From: Pseudomonas paeninsulae
GTDB lineage: Bacteria; Pseudomonadota; Gammaproteobacteria; Pseudomonadales; Pseudomonadaceae
Reading direction: 5' to 3'
Length of the DNA stretch: 64,000 nucleotides
Assembly: GCF_035621475.1 (NCBI RefSeq)
Contig: NZ_CP141799.1
Span: 4,018,501-4,082,500 of the forward strand
The notes beneath the pieces were generated by a model that saw nothing but the letters and a program-made list of their open reading frames with translations, ran no database searches and was not told where the DNA came from. Both the position numbers and the translations under genes were made by a program. Positions within the stretch are counted from its first letter, which is position 1. Each line of letters opens with the position of its first letter. This document shows positions 11,109-21,667 of the stretch, piece by piece.

Positions 11109-11186
11109 ATGAACGCTACCCACAGCCTGATTCTGCCGCGGCAACATGCCAACCTCCGCCTGGTCAGCCAGCGACTGCGTGACTGA
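11109..11186 (+). CDS. Possible leucine-rich leader peptide upstream of leuA
   Basis: A 25-codon frame starting ATGAACGCTACC ends 69 nt before leuA and includes five Leu codons. Regulatory leaders of leuA are known in Pseudomonas (the leu/phe leader family), so a translation-sensing role is plausible. I see no clear terminator with a T-run between it and leuA. An alternative is that it is untranslated. A perfect TATAAT at 11018-11023 could serve as a -10 box, but its -35 is weak. Confidence 0.45.
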   Translation: MNATHSLILPRQHANLRLVSQRLRD

Positions 11187-11255
11187 ACCGAAGCGCCGCA
11201 CCGATCTCGACTTCGCCTGGCCACCCTCTCCGGTCGCCGTCAAAAGGATTACCCC

Positions 11256-12926
11256 ATGAGCATGCGCAAAGACCCGTCCAGCAAGTACCGCGCCTTTGCG
11301 GCCATCGATTTGCCGGACCGCAGCTGGCCGTCGAAGACCATTACCGCAGTACCGATCTGGTGCAGCTCGGACCTGCGTGACGGCAACCAGTCGCTGATCG
11401 AGCCGATGGATGCGGCGAAGAAGCTGCGCTTCTTCAAGACCCTGGTGCAGGTCGGCATCAAGCAGATCGAAGTGGGCTTCCCGTCCGCCTCGCAGACCGA
11501 CTTCGACTTCGTGCGCACCCTGATCGAAGACGGGCATATCCCGGACGACACCACCATCCAGGTGCTGACCCAGGCCCGCGAAGACCTGATCAGCCGCACC
11601 TTCGAGTCACTCAAGGGCGCCAAGCAGGCCATCGTCCACGTCTACAACGCCACCGCCCCGAGCTTCCGCCGCATCGTCTTCAACCAGGACCAGGCGGGCG
11701 TGGTCAATATCGCGGTGAATGCCGCGCAGATCATCAAGGACCTGGCCGCCCAGCAGCCGGACACCCAGTGGACCTTCCAGTACTCGCCGGAAGTCTTCAC
11801 CTCCACCGAACTGGCGTTCGCCGTGGAAGTCTGCGATGCGGTGCTCGATGTCTGGCAGCCGACGCCGAGCAACAAGGTGATCCTCAACCTGCCGGCCACC
11901 GTGGAAGTGGCCACACCCAACGTCTACGCCGACCAGATCGAATGGTTCGGCCGCCATATCAGCCGCCGTGACAGCGTGCTGATCAGCCTGCACACCCACA
12001 ACGACCGCGGCACCGGCGTGGCCGCCAGCGAGCTGGGCCTGATGGCCGGCGCCGATCGCGTCGAAGGTTGCCTGTTCGGCAACGGCGAGCGCACCGGCAA
12101 CGTCGACCTGGTCAACCTGGCGCTGAACCTCTACACCCAGGGCATCCACCCGGGCCTGGATTTCTCCGACATCGATAACGTGCGCAAGGTGGTCGAGGAG
12201 TGCAACCAGCTGCCCGTGCACCCACGCCACCCCTATGTCGGCGACCTGGTGCATACCGCGTTTTCCGGCTCGCACCAAGACGCGATCCGCAAGGGCCTCA
12301 GCCAGCAAGACCCGAATGGCATCTGGGAAGTGCCCTATCTGCCAATCGACCCGGCCGATATTGGCCGCAGCTACGAGGCGGTGATTCGGGTCAACAGCCA
12401 GTCGGGCAAGGGCGGCATCAGCTATTTGCTGGAACAGGAATACGGCATCTGCCTGCCGCGACGCATGCAGATCGAGTTCAGCCAGGTGGTGCAGAAGGAA
12501 ACCGATCGCCTCGGCCTGGAAATGAGCGCCGGGCAGATCCACCAACTGCTCGAGCGCGAATACCTGCAAGCCACCGCGCCTTATGCGCTTAAGGGCCATC
12601 GCCTGCAGGAAGAGAACGGCACCAGCGCGGTGGACGTGGAAGTGCTCAGCAAAGGAGAGACTCAACACTGGCGCGGCATCGGCAAGGGCCCACTGGAAGC
12701 CCTGGTCGCCGGTTTGCCGGTGGCCGTGGAAATCATGGACTACAGCGAGCACGCCATCGGCGCCGGCACCAACGCCAAGGCCGCGGCCTATATCGAGTTG
12801 AGGGTCAACGGCGGCCGCGCCCTGCACGGTATCGGCATCGACGAGAACCTCACCACGGCGAGCTTCCGCGCCCTGTTCAGCGCCTTGAACCGCGTACTGG
12901 CCCAGGCCGAGGCGCAAGCGGCCTGA
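11256..12926 (+). CDS. leuA: 2-isopropylmalate synthase
   Basis: LeuA condenses acetyl-CoA with 2-oxoisovalerate, the first committed step of leucine synthesis. The 556-residue protein has the HMGL-type TIM barrel with [12 protein letters not shown] and the metal-binding [11 protein letters not shown]-terminal regulatory domain binds leucine in this family. The length fits the longer, LeuA2-like class. AAGGA lies 7 nt before the ATG. The spacer upstream (10930-11255) carries a possible leader peptide. Confidence 0.96.
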   Translation: MSMRKDPSSKYRAFAAIDLPDRSWPSKTITAVPIWCSSDLRDGNQSLIEPMDAAKKLRFFKTLVQVGIKQIEVGFPSASQTDFDFVRTLIEDGHIPDDTTIQVLTQAREDLISRTFESLKGAKQAIVHVYNATAPSFRRIVFNQDQAGVVNIAVNAAQIIKDLAAQQPDTQWTFQYSPEVFTSTELAFAVEVCDAVLDVWQPTPSNKVILNLPATVEVATPNVYADQIEWFGRHISRRDSVLISLHTHNDRGTGVAASELGLMAGADRVEGCLFGNGERTGNVDLVNLALNLYTQGIHPGLDFSDIDNVRKVVEECNQLPVHPRHPYVGDLVHTAFSGSHQDAIRKGLSQQDPNGIWEVPYLPIDPADIGRSYEAVIRVNSQSGKGGISYLLEQEYGICLPRRMQIEFSQVVQKETDRLGLEMSAGQIHQLLEREYLQATAPYALKGHRLQEENGTSAVDVEVLSKGETQHWRGIGKGPLEALVAGLPVAVEIMDYSEHAIGAGTNAKAAAYIELRVNGGRALHGIGIDENLTTASFRALFSALNRVLAQAEAQAA

Positions 12927-13005
12927 GCGCGCAACTCGCTTCACACAGGGCGCAGGCAACCCACTACACTGGTTGCCTTCGTTCACGACCACCCCAGGTA
13001 CACCG

Positions 13006-13761
13006 ATGAACCACTGCACCCGATTGAGCCGCTGGCTGTTGCTCAGCCTCCTGCTCGGCATCAGTGGTCCAGGCAGCGCCGCGCAAGTGGTCATGGCCTT
13101 CGGCGAGAAGATTCCGCCCTTCTGCTTTCCGGAGAGCGACAGCGGCATCGAACTGGACGTCATAGGCGAGGCGTTGGCCTTTCGCGGGCACAAACTCGAA
13201 CCCCGCTACTTTCCCCTGGCCCGGGTGCCGCTGGCTTTTCGCCGGGGCGAGGTAGACGCCGCCATGACCGATCTCGGTCAGGACCTGGGCGCGGCCGGCG
13301 CTCACTATGGCAACCCGGCGGTGATCTACGACAACGTCTTCATCAGCCTGAACAGTCGCCACCTCGAGATCAACACGCCCAAGGATCTCAAGGGGCTCAG
13401 CGTGGTGGCGTTCCCGGGGGCGGCCCGGCGCTACCCGGAATGGTTGGCCGCCACCCAGAAGGCGGGTTTGTATTTTGAACAGAACAATCAGGAACTGCAG
13501 GTGCTTGGTCTGAACAAGGGCCGTTTCGATCTGGTGCTCAGCGACAAGAGCATCTACCGCTATTTCGAGTTGCTCCTGGAACGTACCAACCTGTTCAAAG
13601 CCAAGACCGTCGATCTGCACCCCTTCACCGAGGAAGCCCCGCAGAACTACCGCCCCCTGTTTCGCGACCGGCAGATTCGCGACGACTTCAATGCCGGCCT
13701 CGAACAGCTCAAGGCCAGCGGTCGCTACCAGGCGATCTACGACCACTACCTGAAACAGTGA
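13006..13761 (+). CDS. Periplasmic solute-binding protein, family 3
   Basis: The 251-residue protein carries a signal peptide (a hydrophobic stretch after MNHCTRLSR, cleavage near GSAAQ) and an SBP_bac_3-like fold: GEKIPPFCF, GIELDVIGEALAFRG and LKASGRYQAIYDHYL. Such proteins bind amino acids or similar polar solutes. No permease or ATPase gene is adjacent, so it may be an orphan sensor or binding protein. The start at 13006 gives a normal signal peptide and was preferred to an upstream in-frame ATG. Confidence 0.82.
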   Translation: MNHCTRLSRWLLLSLLLGISGPGSAAQVVMAFGEKIPPFCFPESDSGIELDVIGEALAFRGHKLEPRYFPLARVPLAFRRGEVDAAMTDLGQDLGAAGAHYGNPAVIYDNVFISLNSRHLEINTPKDLKGLSVVAFPGAARRYPEWLAATQKAGLYFEQNNQELQVLGLNKGRFDLVLSDKSIYRYFELLLERTNLFKAKTVDLHPFTEEAPQNYRPLFRDRQIRDDFNAGLEQLKASGRYQAIYDHYLKQ

Positions 13762-13773
13762 CAGTCCAGACCT

Positions 13774-14568
13774 TCACTCCAGCAAGCTAAAGTCATCGGC
13801 ATCCAGATACGCAGGAAAGCGCTCGCGATAACTGGCAAGCGCGGAGCCGGACAGGCTGACCCGGAACACCCCGCCCGCATCCCCTGCCGCTAGCAGCGGC
13901 TCGCCCTGAAAGTCCAGCACCTGGGAGTCGCCACTGTAGGGGTGGCCCTTGCCATCCGAGCCGATGCGGTTCACGGCCGCCACGTAGCACAGGTTCTCGA
14001 TCGCCCGCGCTGGCAACAGCCGGTTCCAGTGCTGGCGCCGCGCCGCCGGCCAGTTGGCGGTGTACAGCAGCAAATCGGTGTTATGCGCATCGCGACTCCA
14101 GGTCGGGAAGCGCAGGTCGTAGCAGATCAGCGGGCGAATCTGCCAGCCCTTCAACTCCAGTAGCACTTGTGCTTCGCCAGCGCTGAAGTGCTGGTGCTCG
14201 CCGACCATACGGAACAGATGACGCTTGTCGTAGTGTGCCAGCGAGCCATCCGGACGTGCCCAGAGCAGACGATTGCGGTAAGTGCCATCGGCCGCCTGAA
14301 TGATCAGGCTGCCGCAGATAACCGCCTGCATCCGCGCGGCCTGCTCCAGCAACCACTGGCTGGTTGGGCCATTCTCCGGCTCAGCCAGGCTGGCGGAGTC
14401 CATGGAGAAGCCGGTGGTGAACATCTCCGGCAGCACGATCAGGTCGGCGCCTCGGGCCTGCTCCAGCAAAGCCTGAAAATGTGTGCGATTGGCTTCGGGA
14501 TCATGCCAGGCCAGTTCGGTCTGGATCAGCGCCAGTTCAAGGTCGGGCAATAGGTTTATATCGCGCAT
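13774..14568 (-). CDS. yafV: Omega-amidase-like carbon-nitrogen hydrolase
   Basis: The 264-residue nitrilase-superfamily protein shows the catalytic triad: Glu in VLPEMFTTGF, Lys in YDKRHLF and Cys in ICYDLRFP. YafV-type members hydrolyse 2-oxoglutaramate and 2-oxosuccinamate. Its neighbour is a methionine/glutamine aminotransferase, whose by-product is 2-oxoglutaramate, so the pair makes chemical sense in methionine salvage. Its start overlaps the aminotransferase stop by 13 nt, indicating coupled translation. The start MRDINLLPDLEL was chosen as family-typical. Confidence 0.87.
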   Translation of the reverse strand: MRDINLLPDLELALIQTELAWHDPEANRTHFQALLEQARGADLIVLPEMFTTGFSMDSASLAEPENGPTSQWLLEQAARMQAVICGSLIIQAADGTYRNRLLWARPDGSLAHYDKRHLFRMVGEHQHFSAGEAQVLLELKGWQIRPLICYDLRFPTWSRDAHNTDLLLYTANWPAARRQHWNRLLPARAIENLCYVAAVNRIGSDGKGHPYSGDSQVLDFQGEPLLAAGDAGGVFRVSLSGSALASYRERFPAYLDADDFSLLE

Positions 14569-15704
14569 AGTTTCTCCGCTGCTTGACGCAGGGTCTCCTC
14601 GCGTTTGGCGAAGCACAAGCGCAGCAGGCGCAGGCCCTTAGGCGGTTGTTGGTAGAACACCGACACTGGAATGGTCGCCACGCCATGCTCGCGGGTCATC
14701 CACTCGGCCATCGCCAGATCATCCAGGTCATCGCGAATCGTCGAATAATCGACCAGCTGAAAATAGCTGCCGGCGGCGCGACTGAAGCTGAAGCGCGATT
14801 CGACCAGCAGGTCGCAGAACAGGTCGCGTTTGGCTTGATAGAACGCCGGCAACTCCTCGACATGCTCGGGATGCTCGGCCATGAAGTCGGCCAGTGCCCA
14901 CTGCAGCGGGGTGACGCCGCAGAAGCTGACGTACTGGTGCACCTTGCGCAACTCGGCGCTCAAGGCCGGCGGCGCCACCACATAGCCGGTCTTCCAACCG
15001 GTGACGTGGTAGGTCTTACCGAACGAGCTGACCACGAAGGCACGCTGATACAGCTCTTCATGGGCCAGCACGCTGGCATGCCTGACCCCGGCGAACACCA
15101 GATGCTCATAGACTTCGTCACTGAGCAGGTAGATGTCGCGCTCACGGATCAGCGCCGCCAACTGATCCAGCTCGGCCCGCGAGATCAACGCACCACTGGG
15201 GTTGTGCGGGCTATTGAGGATGATCAGGCGGGTCTTGTCGCTCAGCGCATCGGTCAATACCTGCCAATCGATGGCAAAGCCGGGCAAGGCCAGCGGCACA
15301 TGCACGCAGCGCCCTCCGGCCAATTCAACCGAGGGTTCGTAGCTGTCGTAGCAAGGATCGAAGACGATCACTTCATCACCTGGATGAATCAGCGCCTGAA
15401 TGGCGCAGAAGATCGCCTGGGTCGCCCCTGGGGTAATGGTGATTTCAGTATCGGCATTGGCTGTACGGCCATAGCTGCGCGCGATCTTCGCCGCCACCTG
15501 CTCGCGCAGCGCCGGCAAACCGGTCATAGGCGCGTACTGGTTATGCCCGGCGGCTATGTGCCGACCGACCGCCTCGCGCAAAGCCTGCGGGCCATCGAAA
15601 TCGGGAAAGCCCTGGGACAGGTTGAGCGCGCCGGTTTCCACGGCGAGCTGCGACATGCGGGTGAAGATGGTGGTGCCGACATTCGGCAGTTTGCTATGGA
15701 GCAT
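14556..15704 (-). CDS. ybdL: Methionine aminotransferase, PLP class I
   Basis: The 382-residue fold-type I aminotransferase has the PLP lysine in SSFGKTYHVTGWKTGYV, the motif NLSQGFPDFDGP near the N-terminus and NSPHNPSGALIS. These features match YbdL/kynurenine aminotransferase-like enzymes, which transaminate methionine or glutamine with 2-oxo acids such as 4-methylthio-2-oxobutyrate. The overlapping downstream omega-amidase supports this specificity. Length is as expected. A REP-like palindrome lies just upstream (15715-15773). Confidence 0.87.
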   Translation of the reverse strand: MLHSKLPNVGTTIFTRMSQLAVETGALNLSQGFPDFDGPQALREAVGRHIAAGHNQYAPMTGLPALREQVAAKIARSYGRTANADTEITITPGATQAIFCAIQALIHPGDEVIVFDPCYDSYEPSVELAGGRCVHVPLALPGFAIDWQVLTDALSDKTRLIILNSPHNPSGALISRAELDQLAALIRERDIYLLSDEVYEHLVFAGVRHASVLAHEELYQRAFVVSSFGKTYHVTGWKTGYVVAPPALSAELRKVHQYVSFCGVTPLQWALADFMAEHPEHVEELPAFYQAKRDLFCDLLVESRFSFSRAAGSYFQLVDYSTIRDDLDDLAMAEWMTREHGVATIPVSVFYQQPPKGLRLLRLCFAKREETLRQAAEKLCAI

Positions 15705-15714
15705 CGCGTTATTC

Positions 15715-15773
15715 CGTAGGGCGGGTGCAACCCGCCAAAAAAAACCGGGCCGGCGGGTTTCACCCGCCCTACG
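15715..15773. repeat. REP-like palindrome
   Basis: CGTAGGGCGGGTGCAACCCG and its near-complement GGCGGGTTTCACCCGCCC face each other across an A-rich loop. Each arm also contains a smaller palindrome. This form is common between Pseudomonas genes. It lies between der and the aminotransferase gene and might end der transcription, though no clear T-run follows. Confidence 0.7.
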
Positions 15774-15805
15774 TACTGCTTCGGCTTGCGGCCCGAAGCT
15801 TGTGG

Positions 15806-17278
15806 CTATTTTTTGTCCTTGCGCTTCTTCTCGGCCTTCTTGTGGTGGCTCATCATGCGGCGCTTCTTGTTCACCTGGCGGTCGGTGAGGGTATTCTTAT
15901 TACCCTCGTAAGGGTTTTCGCCACCCTTGAACTCGATGCGGATCGGCGTACCGACCAGCTTGAGTACTCGCCGGTAGGTGTTTTCCAGGTAGCGCACATA
16001 AGACTTGGGCACCGCATCTACCTGGTTGCCGTGGATCACGATCAGCGGCGGGTTGGCCCCGCCGAGGTGAGCATAACGCAGCTTGATCCGGCGGTTCCTG
16101 ACCATTGGTGGCGCGTGATCGCCGACCGCATCTTCGAGAATCTGGGTCAGGCGGTTAGTCGGCCAGCGAGTAATCGCCGACTTGAACGAGTCCTGCACCG
16201 ATTTGTACAGATGACCGACACCGGTACCGTGCAAGGCCGAGATGAAGTGAATATCGGCGAAGTCGACGAAGAACAACCGCCGTTGCAACTCGACCTTCAC
16301 GTAGTCGCGTTCGCTGGGCTCCATGCCATCCCATTTGTTCAGGGCGATAACCAGGGCACGACCGCTTTCCAGGACGAAGCCGAGCAGGTTGAGATCGTGA
16401 TCGACCACCCCTTCGCGGGCATCCATGACGAACACCACCACGTTGGAGTCCTGGATCGCCTGCAGGGTCTTGACCACCGAGAATTTTTCCACCGCCTCGA
16501 AGATCTTGCCGCGGCGACGCACGCCGGCGGTGTCGATCAGGGTGTACTTCTCACCATCGCGCTCGAACGGGATATAGATGCTGTCGCGGGTGGTGCCGGC
16601 CTCGTCATAGACGATGACCCGGTCTTCACCGAGCATGCGGTTAACCAGGGTCGACTTGCCGACGTTGGGCCGGCCAATGATCGCCAGCTTGATACCGTCC
16701 TTCTCGCTCGGGCCCGGGATGCGCTTGGCTTCCTGACCTTCGAGGACAATTTCTTCTTCCTCACCCTCTGGCAGCTCGGTTGCATCCTTGGGGAAAGACC
16801 CCAAAACAGCTTCGAGCATCTGGGTGATGCCACGCCCATGGGCACCGGCAATCGCCAGGGACTCGCCCATCGCCATGGAGGCGAACTCGGCACGGGCCAT
16901 GTCAGGGTCGATATTGTCGACCTTGTTGATCACCAGGAAGCTGCGCTTGTTGCGCTTGCGCAGGTGCTCGCCAATCATCTGGTCCGCCGCCGACAAACCG
17001 GCGCGGGCGTCCACCATAAACAAGACGGCATCGGCCTCTTCGATGGCCTGCAGCGACTGCTCGGCCATCTTCGCGTCGATACCCTCTTCATCACCGGAAA
17101 TACCGCCGGTGTCGATGACGATATAGGTTCGCCCCTGCCACTTGGCCTCACCGTATTGGCGATCACGGGTCAGACCAGACAGGTCGCCGACAATCGCGTC
17201 GCGGCTTTTGGTCAAGCGGTTAAATAGGGTGGACTTGCCGACGTTAGGGCGGCCCACCAGGGCAATTACGGGAACCAT
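15806..17278 (-). CDS. der: GTPase Der (EngA), ribosome assembly
   Basis: Der is an essential tandem GTPase that acts in 50S subunit maturation. The 490-residue protein has two complete G domains, each with GRPNVGKST (residue ~10 and mid-protein). DTGG and DTAG serve as G3, and NKVD and NKWD as G4. A KH-like C-terminal domain and a Lys-rich tail ([11 protein letters not shown]) follow. The start [12 protein letters not shown] gives the usual N-terminus. bamB lies upstream on the same strand, with a terminator between. Confidence 0.97.
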   Translation of the reverse strand: MVPVIALVGRPNVGKSTLFNRLTKSRDAIVGDLSGLTRDRQYGEAKWQGRTYIVIDTGGISGDEEGIDAKMAEQSLQAIEEADAVLFMVDARAGLSAADQMIGEHLRKRNKRSFLVINKVDNIDPDMARAEFASMAMGESLAIAGAHGRGITQMLEAVLGSFPKDATELPEGEEEEIVLEGQEAKRIPGPSEKDGIKLAIIGRPNVGKSTLVNRMLGEDRVIVYDEAGTTRDSIYIPFERDGEKYTLIDTAGVRRRGKIFEAVEKFSVVKTLQAIQDSNVVVFVMDAREGVVDHDLNLLGFVLESGRALVIALNKWDGMEPSERDYVKVELQRRLFFVDFADIHFISALHGTGVGHLYKSVQDSFKSAITRWPTNRLTQILEDAVGDHAPPMVRNRRIKLRYAHLGGANPPLIVIHGNQVDAVPKSYVRYLENTYRRVLKLVGTPIRIEFKGGENPYEGNKNTLTDRQVNKKRRMMSHHKKAEKKRKDKK

Positions 17279-17301
17279 TAGGCTCTCCACTTCGTTAATT
17301 C

Positions 17302-17334
17302 AAAAAATACAAAAGCCGCTGCATGGGCAGCGGC
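17302..17334 (-). terminator. Rho-independent terminator after bamB
   Basis: On the minus strand GCCGCTGC-CCAT-GCAGCGGC is followed by TTTTGTATTTTTT. This should end much of the hisS-bamB transcript before der. Confidence 0.75.
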
Positions 17335-17418
17335 CGGAATTCACAGGGCGAAACAGCCAGCCGCACAGCCAGCCGCACAGCATTGCCGTGCAGCATAGCC
17401 AAGCCCGCTAACAGTGGT

Positions 17419-18570
17419 TCACTTGATGGTCAGTGCGACCAGCTTGCCACCATTGCCAAACGCATACAGCCAGGCACCGGCCACCAGCGGACGAGCACGC
17501 AAGCCATCGCTATCGATGCGCGTACGTCCGACAAACCGCCCATCCACCTGGCTGATCAGGTGCAGGTAACCTTCCAGATCGCCGAAGGCTATATAGCTGG
17601 AAAACACTTCCGGCGCCGACAACTGGCGACGCGCCAGAGCATCGTTGCTCCACAGCGCCGAGGAGGAACGCTCGTCGATGCCTTCTACCGTACCGTTAGC
17701 CAGGCTGACGTAGACGTTGCCGAAACCCTGGGCCACGCCGACCGAACTGGAGGCTTCGCGCTGCCACAGCACCCGACCGCTTTCCAAATCCAGCGCAGCC
17801 ACACGACCCTGGTAGCTGACGACATACAGTTTGCCACCCGAAAGCAACGGGCCTCCGTCGATGTCCACCACGCGCTCAAGCTCGGAACGCCCTTGCGGAA
17901 TCGCCACGCGCTGTTCCCAAACCGGGATACCGCGCTGGGCATCGAGGGCAATCACCTTGCCACTGGACAAGCCGGCGATTGCCAGGCGGTTGGTCAGCAC
18001 CGGGCTGCCAGTGCCACGCAGGGTCAGAACTGCCGGGGTGTTTTCAAAGATCCAGCGCTGGCTACCAGTATCGGCATCCAGGGCAATAAGGCTATCTTCC
18101 TGGGTCTGCACCAGCACGATGTCGCCATTGATCGCCGGGGCGGCGAGCACTTCACTGGCCACCTGCGCGCGCCACTTTTCCTCACCGGAGCTGGCATCGA
18201 GGGCAATGATCTCGCCTTTCAGCGTGCCGACAACCACCAGGCCGTAACCGGCACCGACGGCACCCGAAACCGGTAGATCCAGGTCTTCTTTCCAGATCAC
18301 CTTACCCGTCATGCGATCGAGCGCCATGACCAGGCCTTCAACATCGGCCGCATAAATGCTGTCACCCTCGACAGCGGGCACCAGCATGTTGAAGGTTTTG
18401 CCCTGGCCTTCACCGATCGAACGGCTCCACTCCTTCTGCAGCACTACTTCTTCTTCGAAGTCAGGCAGATCGGCAGGCGGCAATTCCTTTTTACTGTTGC
18501 TGCTGCAACCTACAGCCAAAACGGCCAGGGCCAGCAGTGCGGCATTTTTCCAACGCATCACGTCACGCAT
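17419..18570 (-). CDS. bamB: Outer-membrane assembly lipoprotein BamB
   Basis: BamB is a lipoprotein partner of BamA in outer-membrane beta-barrel insertion. The protein (383 residues from this start, 379 from the ATG at 18558) has a lipobox ending in VGCSS. PQQ-type beta-propeller repeats follow (GLVMALDRMTGKVIWKEDL, GEIIALDASSGEEKW, DSLIALDADTGSQRW, GRVAALDLESGRVLW). It overlaps the yfgM stop by 8 nt if the first ATG is used, consistent with coupling. The hisS-yfgM-bamB-der order is conserved in gammaproteobacteria. Confidence 0.95.
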   Translation of the reverse strand: MRDVMRWKNAALLALAVLAVGCSSNSKKELPPADLPDFEEEVVLQKEWSRSIGEGQGKTFNMLVPAVEGDSIYAADVEGLVMALDRMTGKVIWKEDLDLPVSGAVGAGYGLVVVGTLKGEIIALDASSGEEKWRAQVASEVLAAPAINGDIVLVQTQEDSLIALDADTGSQRWIFENTPAVLTLRGTGSPVLTNRLAIAGLSSGKVIALDAQRGIPVWEQRVAIPQGRSELERVVDIDGGPLLSGGKLYVVSYQGRVAALDLESGRVLWQREASSSVGVAQGFGNVYVSLANGTVEGIDERSSSALWSNDALARRQLSAPEVFSSYIAFGDLEGYLHLISQVDGRFVGRTRIDSDGLRARPLVAGAWLYAFGNGGKLVALTIK

Positions 18571-19207
18571 CCCCTTTGGCCAAATCGTCGAGCTTCATTT
18601 GCAAGCCACCCACAGCGGCCTCTTCGGCAAGCGCCGCCTTGGCTTTTACATAGGCGCTATAGGCATCATCGCTGCGACCCAATTTCACCAGCAGGTCGCC
18701 TTTAAGTTCTTCACGGCTGGCGAGGTAGGCTTGATCAGCATCTCCCTCGAGCAGCGTGAGTGCCTCTTCGACTTTGTCCTGCGTAGCCAGAACACGGGCC
18801 AGACGCTGACGGGCCAATTCAGCCAGCGTGTCGTCAACCGGCTTATCGACAATCGCTTGCAACTCGGTCGCGGCATCGTCCAGCTTGCCGGACTCTACTG
18901 CTACCTTGGCGACGAACAGACTGCCGTACTGGGCATAGTGACTGCCGGCAAAATCGCTCTTGAGCCTGTTGGCCAATTCAGCGACCTTGCCCGGATCAGG
19001 CTGACCACTCGGATTCAATGCGGTTTCCAGCAATTGCTGATAAACCATCGAAGCGCCATGAGCCTGGTTGGTCTGGTATTTCTGCCAGCCCTGCCAGCCA
19101 AACACCACCACCAGCGCCAATGCGCTGCCAGTGAGCAATGGCTTGCCGTTGCGCTGCCACCAATCCTTGATTACCGCCAGCTCTTCATCATCGGTACGCG
19201 AAACCAC
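18563..19207 (-). CDS. yfgM: YfgM-family periplasmic TPR protein
   Basis: The 214-residue protein has a short cytoplasmic N-terminus, one transmembrane segment (about residues 24-40, LTGSALALVVVFGW) and a periplasmic tetratricopeptide-like domain rich in Ala and Leu helices. YfgM is associated with the Sec translocon and periplasmic chaperones in E. coli. The start is GTG, supported by AGGAG 8 nt upstream. It sits between hisS and bamB, overlapping the latter. Confidence 0.88.
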   Translation of the reverse strand: MVSRTDDEELAVIKDWWQRNGKPLLTGSALALVVVFGWQGWQKYQTNQAHGASMVYQQLLETALNPSGQPDPGKVAELANRLKSDFAGSHYAQYGSLFVAKVAVESGKLDDAATELQAIVDKPVDDTLAELARQRLARVLATQDKVEEALTLLEGDADQAYLASREELKGDLLVKLGRSDDAYSAYVKAKAALAEEAAVGGLQMKLDDLAKGDA

Positions 19208-19245
19208 CCCAGATACTCCTATTCGCTAAATCGCTTAACTGCCTG

Positions 19246-20535
19246 TCAGGCCTGCAAGACGCAGGTCGCCAAATGGTCGGCCAATGCCAACCAGGCGATA
19301 CTTTGTTGTTCACCCTGGCCCCGCAGCGGCTTGCAACCTACCACTTGCTGGGCCAGTTCGTCTTCACCCATGACCAAGGCGTAAAGCGCACCGCTCTTGT
19401 CGGCCTTCTTCAGTTGACTCTTGAAACTGCCTGCGCCGGCATTGACCTGCAAACGCAGAGCCGGCAGCTGATCACGCAGGCGCTCGGCCAAGGCCAAGGC
19501 CGCCAATTCCGCAGGCTCACCCAGAGCACACAGGTAAACATCGACCTGCCGGGAGATTTCAGCCGGTACTTTGTCCAAGGTTTCGATCAGCAGCACCAGG
19601 CGCTCGATACCCATGGCGAAACCCACGCCCGGCGTCGGTTTGCCACCCATCTGCTCGACCAGGCCATCGTAGCGACCGCCGGCGCAGACGGTGCCCTGGG
19701 CACCGAGCTGATCGGTCACCCACTCGAACACAGTCTTGCTGTAGTAATCCAGGCCACGCACCAACTTGGGATTGATCACGTAAGGAACCCCAGCCGCATC
19801 CAGGCGCGCCTTGAGTCCGCCGAAATGCAGCAGCGATTCGTCGTCCAGGTAATCGGCCAGCTTCGGCGCGTCGGCCAGCAGCGCCTGGGTCTCCGGGTGC
19901 TTGCTGTCGAGCACACGCAGCGGATTACTGGTCATGCGCCGGCGACTGTCTTCATCCAGCTGCTCGGCGCGGGCCGTGAGGTACTCGACCAGGGCTTCGC
20001 GATAGACCGCTCGCGCCGCGCTGGTGCCCAGACTGTTCAGCTCCAGGGTGACTGCATCGCGAATACCGAGCAGGCCCCACAGACGCCAGGTCAGAATGAT
20101 CAACTCGGCGTCGATATCCGGGCCATCGATATTGAAGACTTCGACACCAATTTGGTGAAATTGGCGATAACGCCCCTTCTGCGGACGTTCGTGCCGGAAC
20201 ATCGGCCCGATATACCAGAGCTTCTGGGTTTGCCCGCCACCGGCCAGACCGTGCTCTAGCACGGCCCGCACGCAGGCGGCAGTGCCTTCTGGACGCAGGG
20301 TCAGGGAATCACCGTTGCGATCCTCGAAGGTGTACATCTCTTTTTCGACGATGTCGGTCACTTCGCCGATCGAGCGTTTGAACAGCTCGGTGAACTCGAC
20401 GATCGGCATACGTATCTGCCGATAGCCATAGCCATCCAGCAGGCGCGCCACGCTGTCTTCAAAGTAACGCCAAAGCGGAGTCTGCTCGGGCAGGATATCG
20501 TTCATGCCACGAATGGCTTGCAGGGACTTGCTCAA
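19246..20535 (-). CDS. hisS: Histidyl-tRNA synthetase
   Basis: HisS charges tRNA-His. This class II synthetase of 429 residues has motif 2 ([16 protein letters not shown] then [18 protein letters not shown]), the histidine-specific motifs [15 protein letters not shown] and [15 protein letters not shown], motif 3 ([11 protein letters not shown]) and a C-terminal anticodon-binding domain. Length is normal. It follows ispG by 18 nt, placing it in the ispG-hisS-yfgM-bamB group. Confidence 0.97.
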   Translation of the reverse strand: MSKSLQAIRGMNDILPEQTPLWRYFEDSVARLLDGYGYRQIRMPIVEFTELFKRSIGEVTDIVEKEMYTFEDRNGDSLTLRPEGTAACVRAVLEHGLAGGGQTQKLWYIGPMFRHERPQKGRYRQFHQIGVEVFNIDGPDIDAELIILTWRLWGLLGIRDAVTLELNSLGTSAARAVYREALVEYLTARAEQLDEDSRRRMTSNPLRVLDSKHPETQALLADAPKLADYLDDESLLHFGGLKARLDAAGVPYVINPKLVRGLDYYSKTVFEWVTDQLGAQGTVCAGGRYDGLVEQMGGKPTPGVGFAMGIERLVLLIETLDKVPAEISRQVDVYLCALGEPAELAALALAERLRDQLPALRLQVNAGAGSFKSQLKKADKSGALYALVMGEDELAQQVVGCKPLRGQGEQQSIAWLALADHLATCVLQA

Positions 20536-20553
20536 TTCATTTCCTTAACAGGG

Positions 20554-21666
20554 TTAGCTGCGCACGATGACCGCGGCGTCAGCAGCGACCTTCTCGGCCG
20601 CCTTCTGGCGTATCAGCTTTTCCAGCTGATCCACCAGGTTGTCGTTGTTCAATTTTTGCGCCGGCTTGCCATCGATATAGATCAAGTTGCTCGGCGAGCC
20701 GCCAGTGAGGCCGATGTCCGCTTCCTTGGCTTCGCCCGGTCCATTGACCACACAGCCAATCACCGCCACATCCAGCGGCACCAGCAGGTCTTCCAGGCGG
20801 CCCTCGAGGTCGTTCATGGTCTTCACCACATCGAAATTCTGCCGCGAGCAGCTCGGGCAGGCGATGAAGTTGATCCCGCGTGAACGCAGACGCAGCGACT
20901 TGAGAATATCGAAGCCAACCTTGATCTCTTCCACCGGGTCAGCGGCCAGGGAGATGCGGATGGTATCGCCAATTCCCTCGGCCAGCAGCATGCCCAGCCC
21001 CACTGCCGACTTCACAGTACCCGAGCGCAGGCCACCGGCCTCGGTGATGCCCAGGTGCAAAGGTTGTTCGATCTGCTTGGACAGCAGTCGATAGGCCTCC
21101 ACCGCCATGAACACATCGGAGGCTTTGACGCTGACCTTGAAGTCCGGGAAGTTCAAACGATCCAGATGCTCTACATGGCGTAGCGCCGACTCGACCAGTG
21201 CTTCCGGGGTCGGCTCGCCGTATTTCTTCTGCAGGTCTTTTTCCAGCGAACCGGCGTTGACCCCGATGCGAATCGAGATACCTCGATCACGGGCCGCCTC
21301 GACCACCGCCTTGACCCGGTCTGCACGGCCGATATTGCCCGGATTGATGCGCAGGCAATCGACGCCCAACTCGGCCACCCGTAGGGCGATCTGATAATCG
21401 AAGTGGATATCCGCCACCAGCGGCAGGCTGACCTGTTGCTTGATCCGGCCAAAGGCTTCGGCGGCGTCCATGTCCGGCACCGAAATACGCACGATATCCG
21501 CACCGGCATCTTGCAGACGACGGACTTGGGCCACTGTTGCCGCCACATCGTTGGTATCGGTATTGGTCATGCTCTGCACAGCGATGGGTGCATCGCCGCC
21601 CACCGGTACCGAGCCAACCCAAATCTTGCGCGTCAGACGACGCTTGATCGGCGATTCGCAATGCAT
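20554..21666 (-). CDS. ispG: 4-hydroxy-3-methylbut-2-enyl diphosphate synthase
   Basis: IspG (GcpE) is the 4Fe-4S enzyme of the MEP isoprenoid pathway that makes HMBPP from MEcPP. The 370-residue protein has the cluster cysteines in [12 protein letters not shown] and [16 protein letters not shown]. The N-terminal part has the TIM-barrel features [13 protein letters not shown] and [11 protein letters not shown]. The start [10 protein letters not shown] lies 1 nt from the rodZ stop, which argues for coupling. Its iron-sulfur cluster is probably built by the ISC system encoded a few genes upstream. Confidence 0.96.
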   Translation of the reverse strand: MHCESPIKRRLTRKIWVGSVPVGGDAPIAVQSMTNTDTNDVAATVAQVRRLQDAGADIVRISVPDMDAAEAFGRIKQQVSLPLVADIHFDYQIALRVAELGVDCLRINPGNIGRADRVKAVVEAARDRGISIRIGVNAGSLEKDLQKKYGEPTPEALVESALRHVEHLDRLNFPDFKVSVKASDVFMAVEAYRLLSKQIEQPLHLGITEAGGLRSGTVKSAVGLGMLLAEGIGDTIRISLAADPVEEIKVGFDILKSLRLRSRGINFIACPSCSRQNFDVVKTMNDLEGRLEDLLVPLDVAVIGCVVNGPGEAKEADIGLTGGSPSNLIYIDGKPAQKLNNDNLVDQLEKLIRQKAAEKVAADAAVIVRS

Positions 21667-21667
21667 C

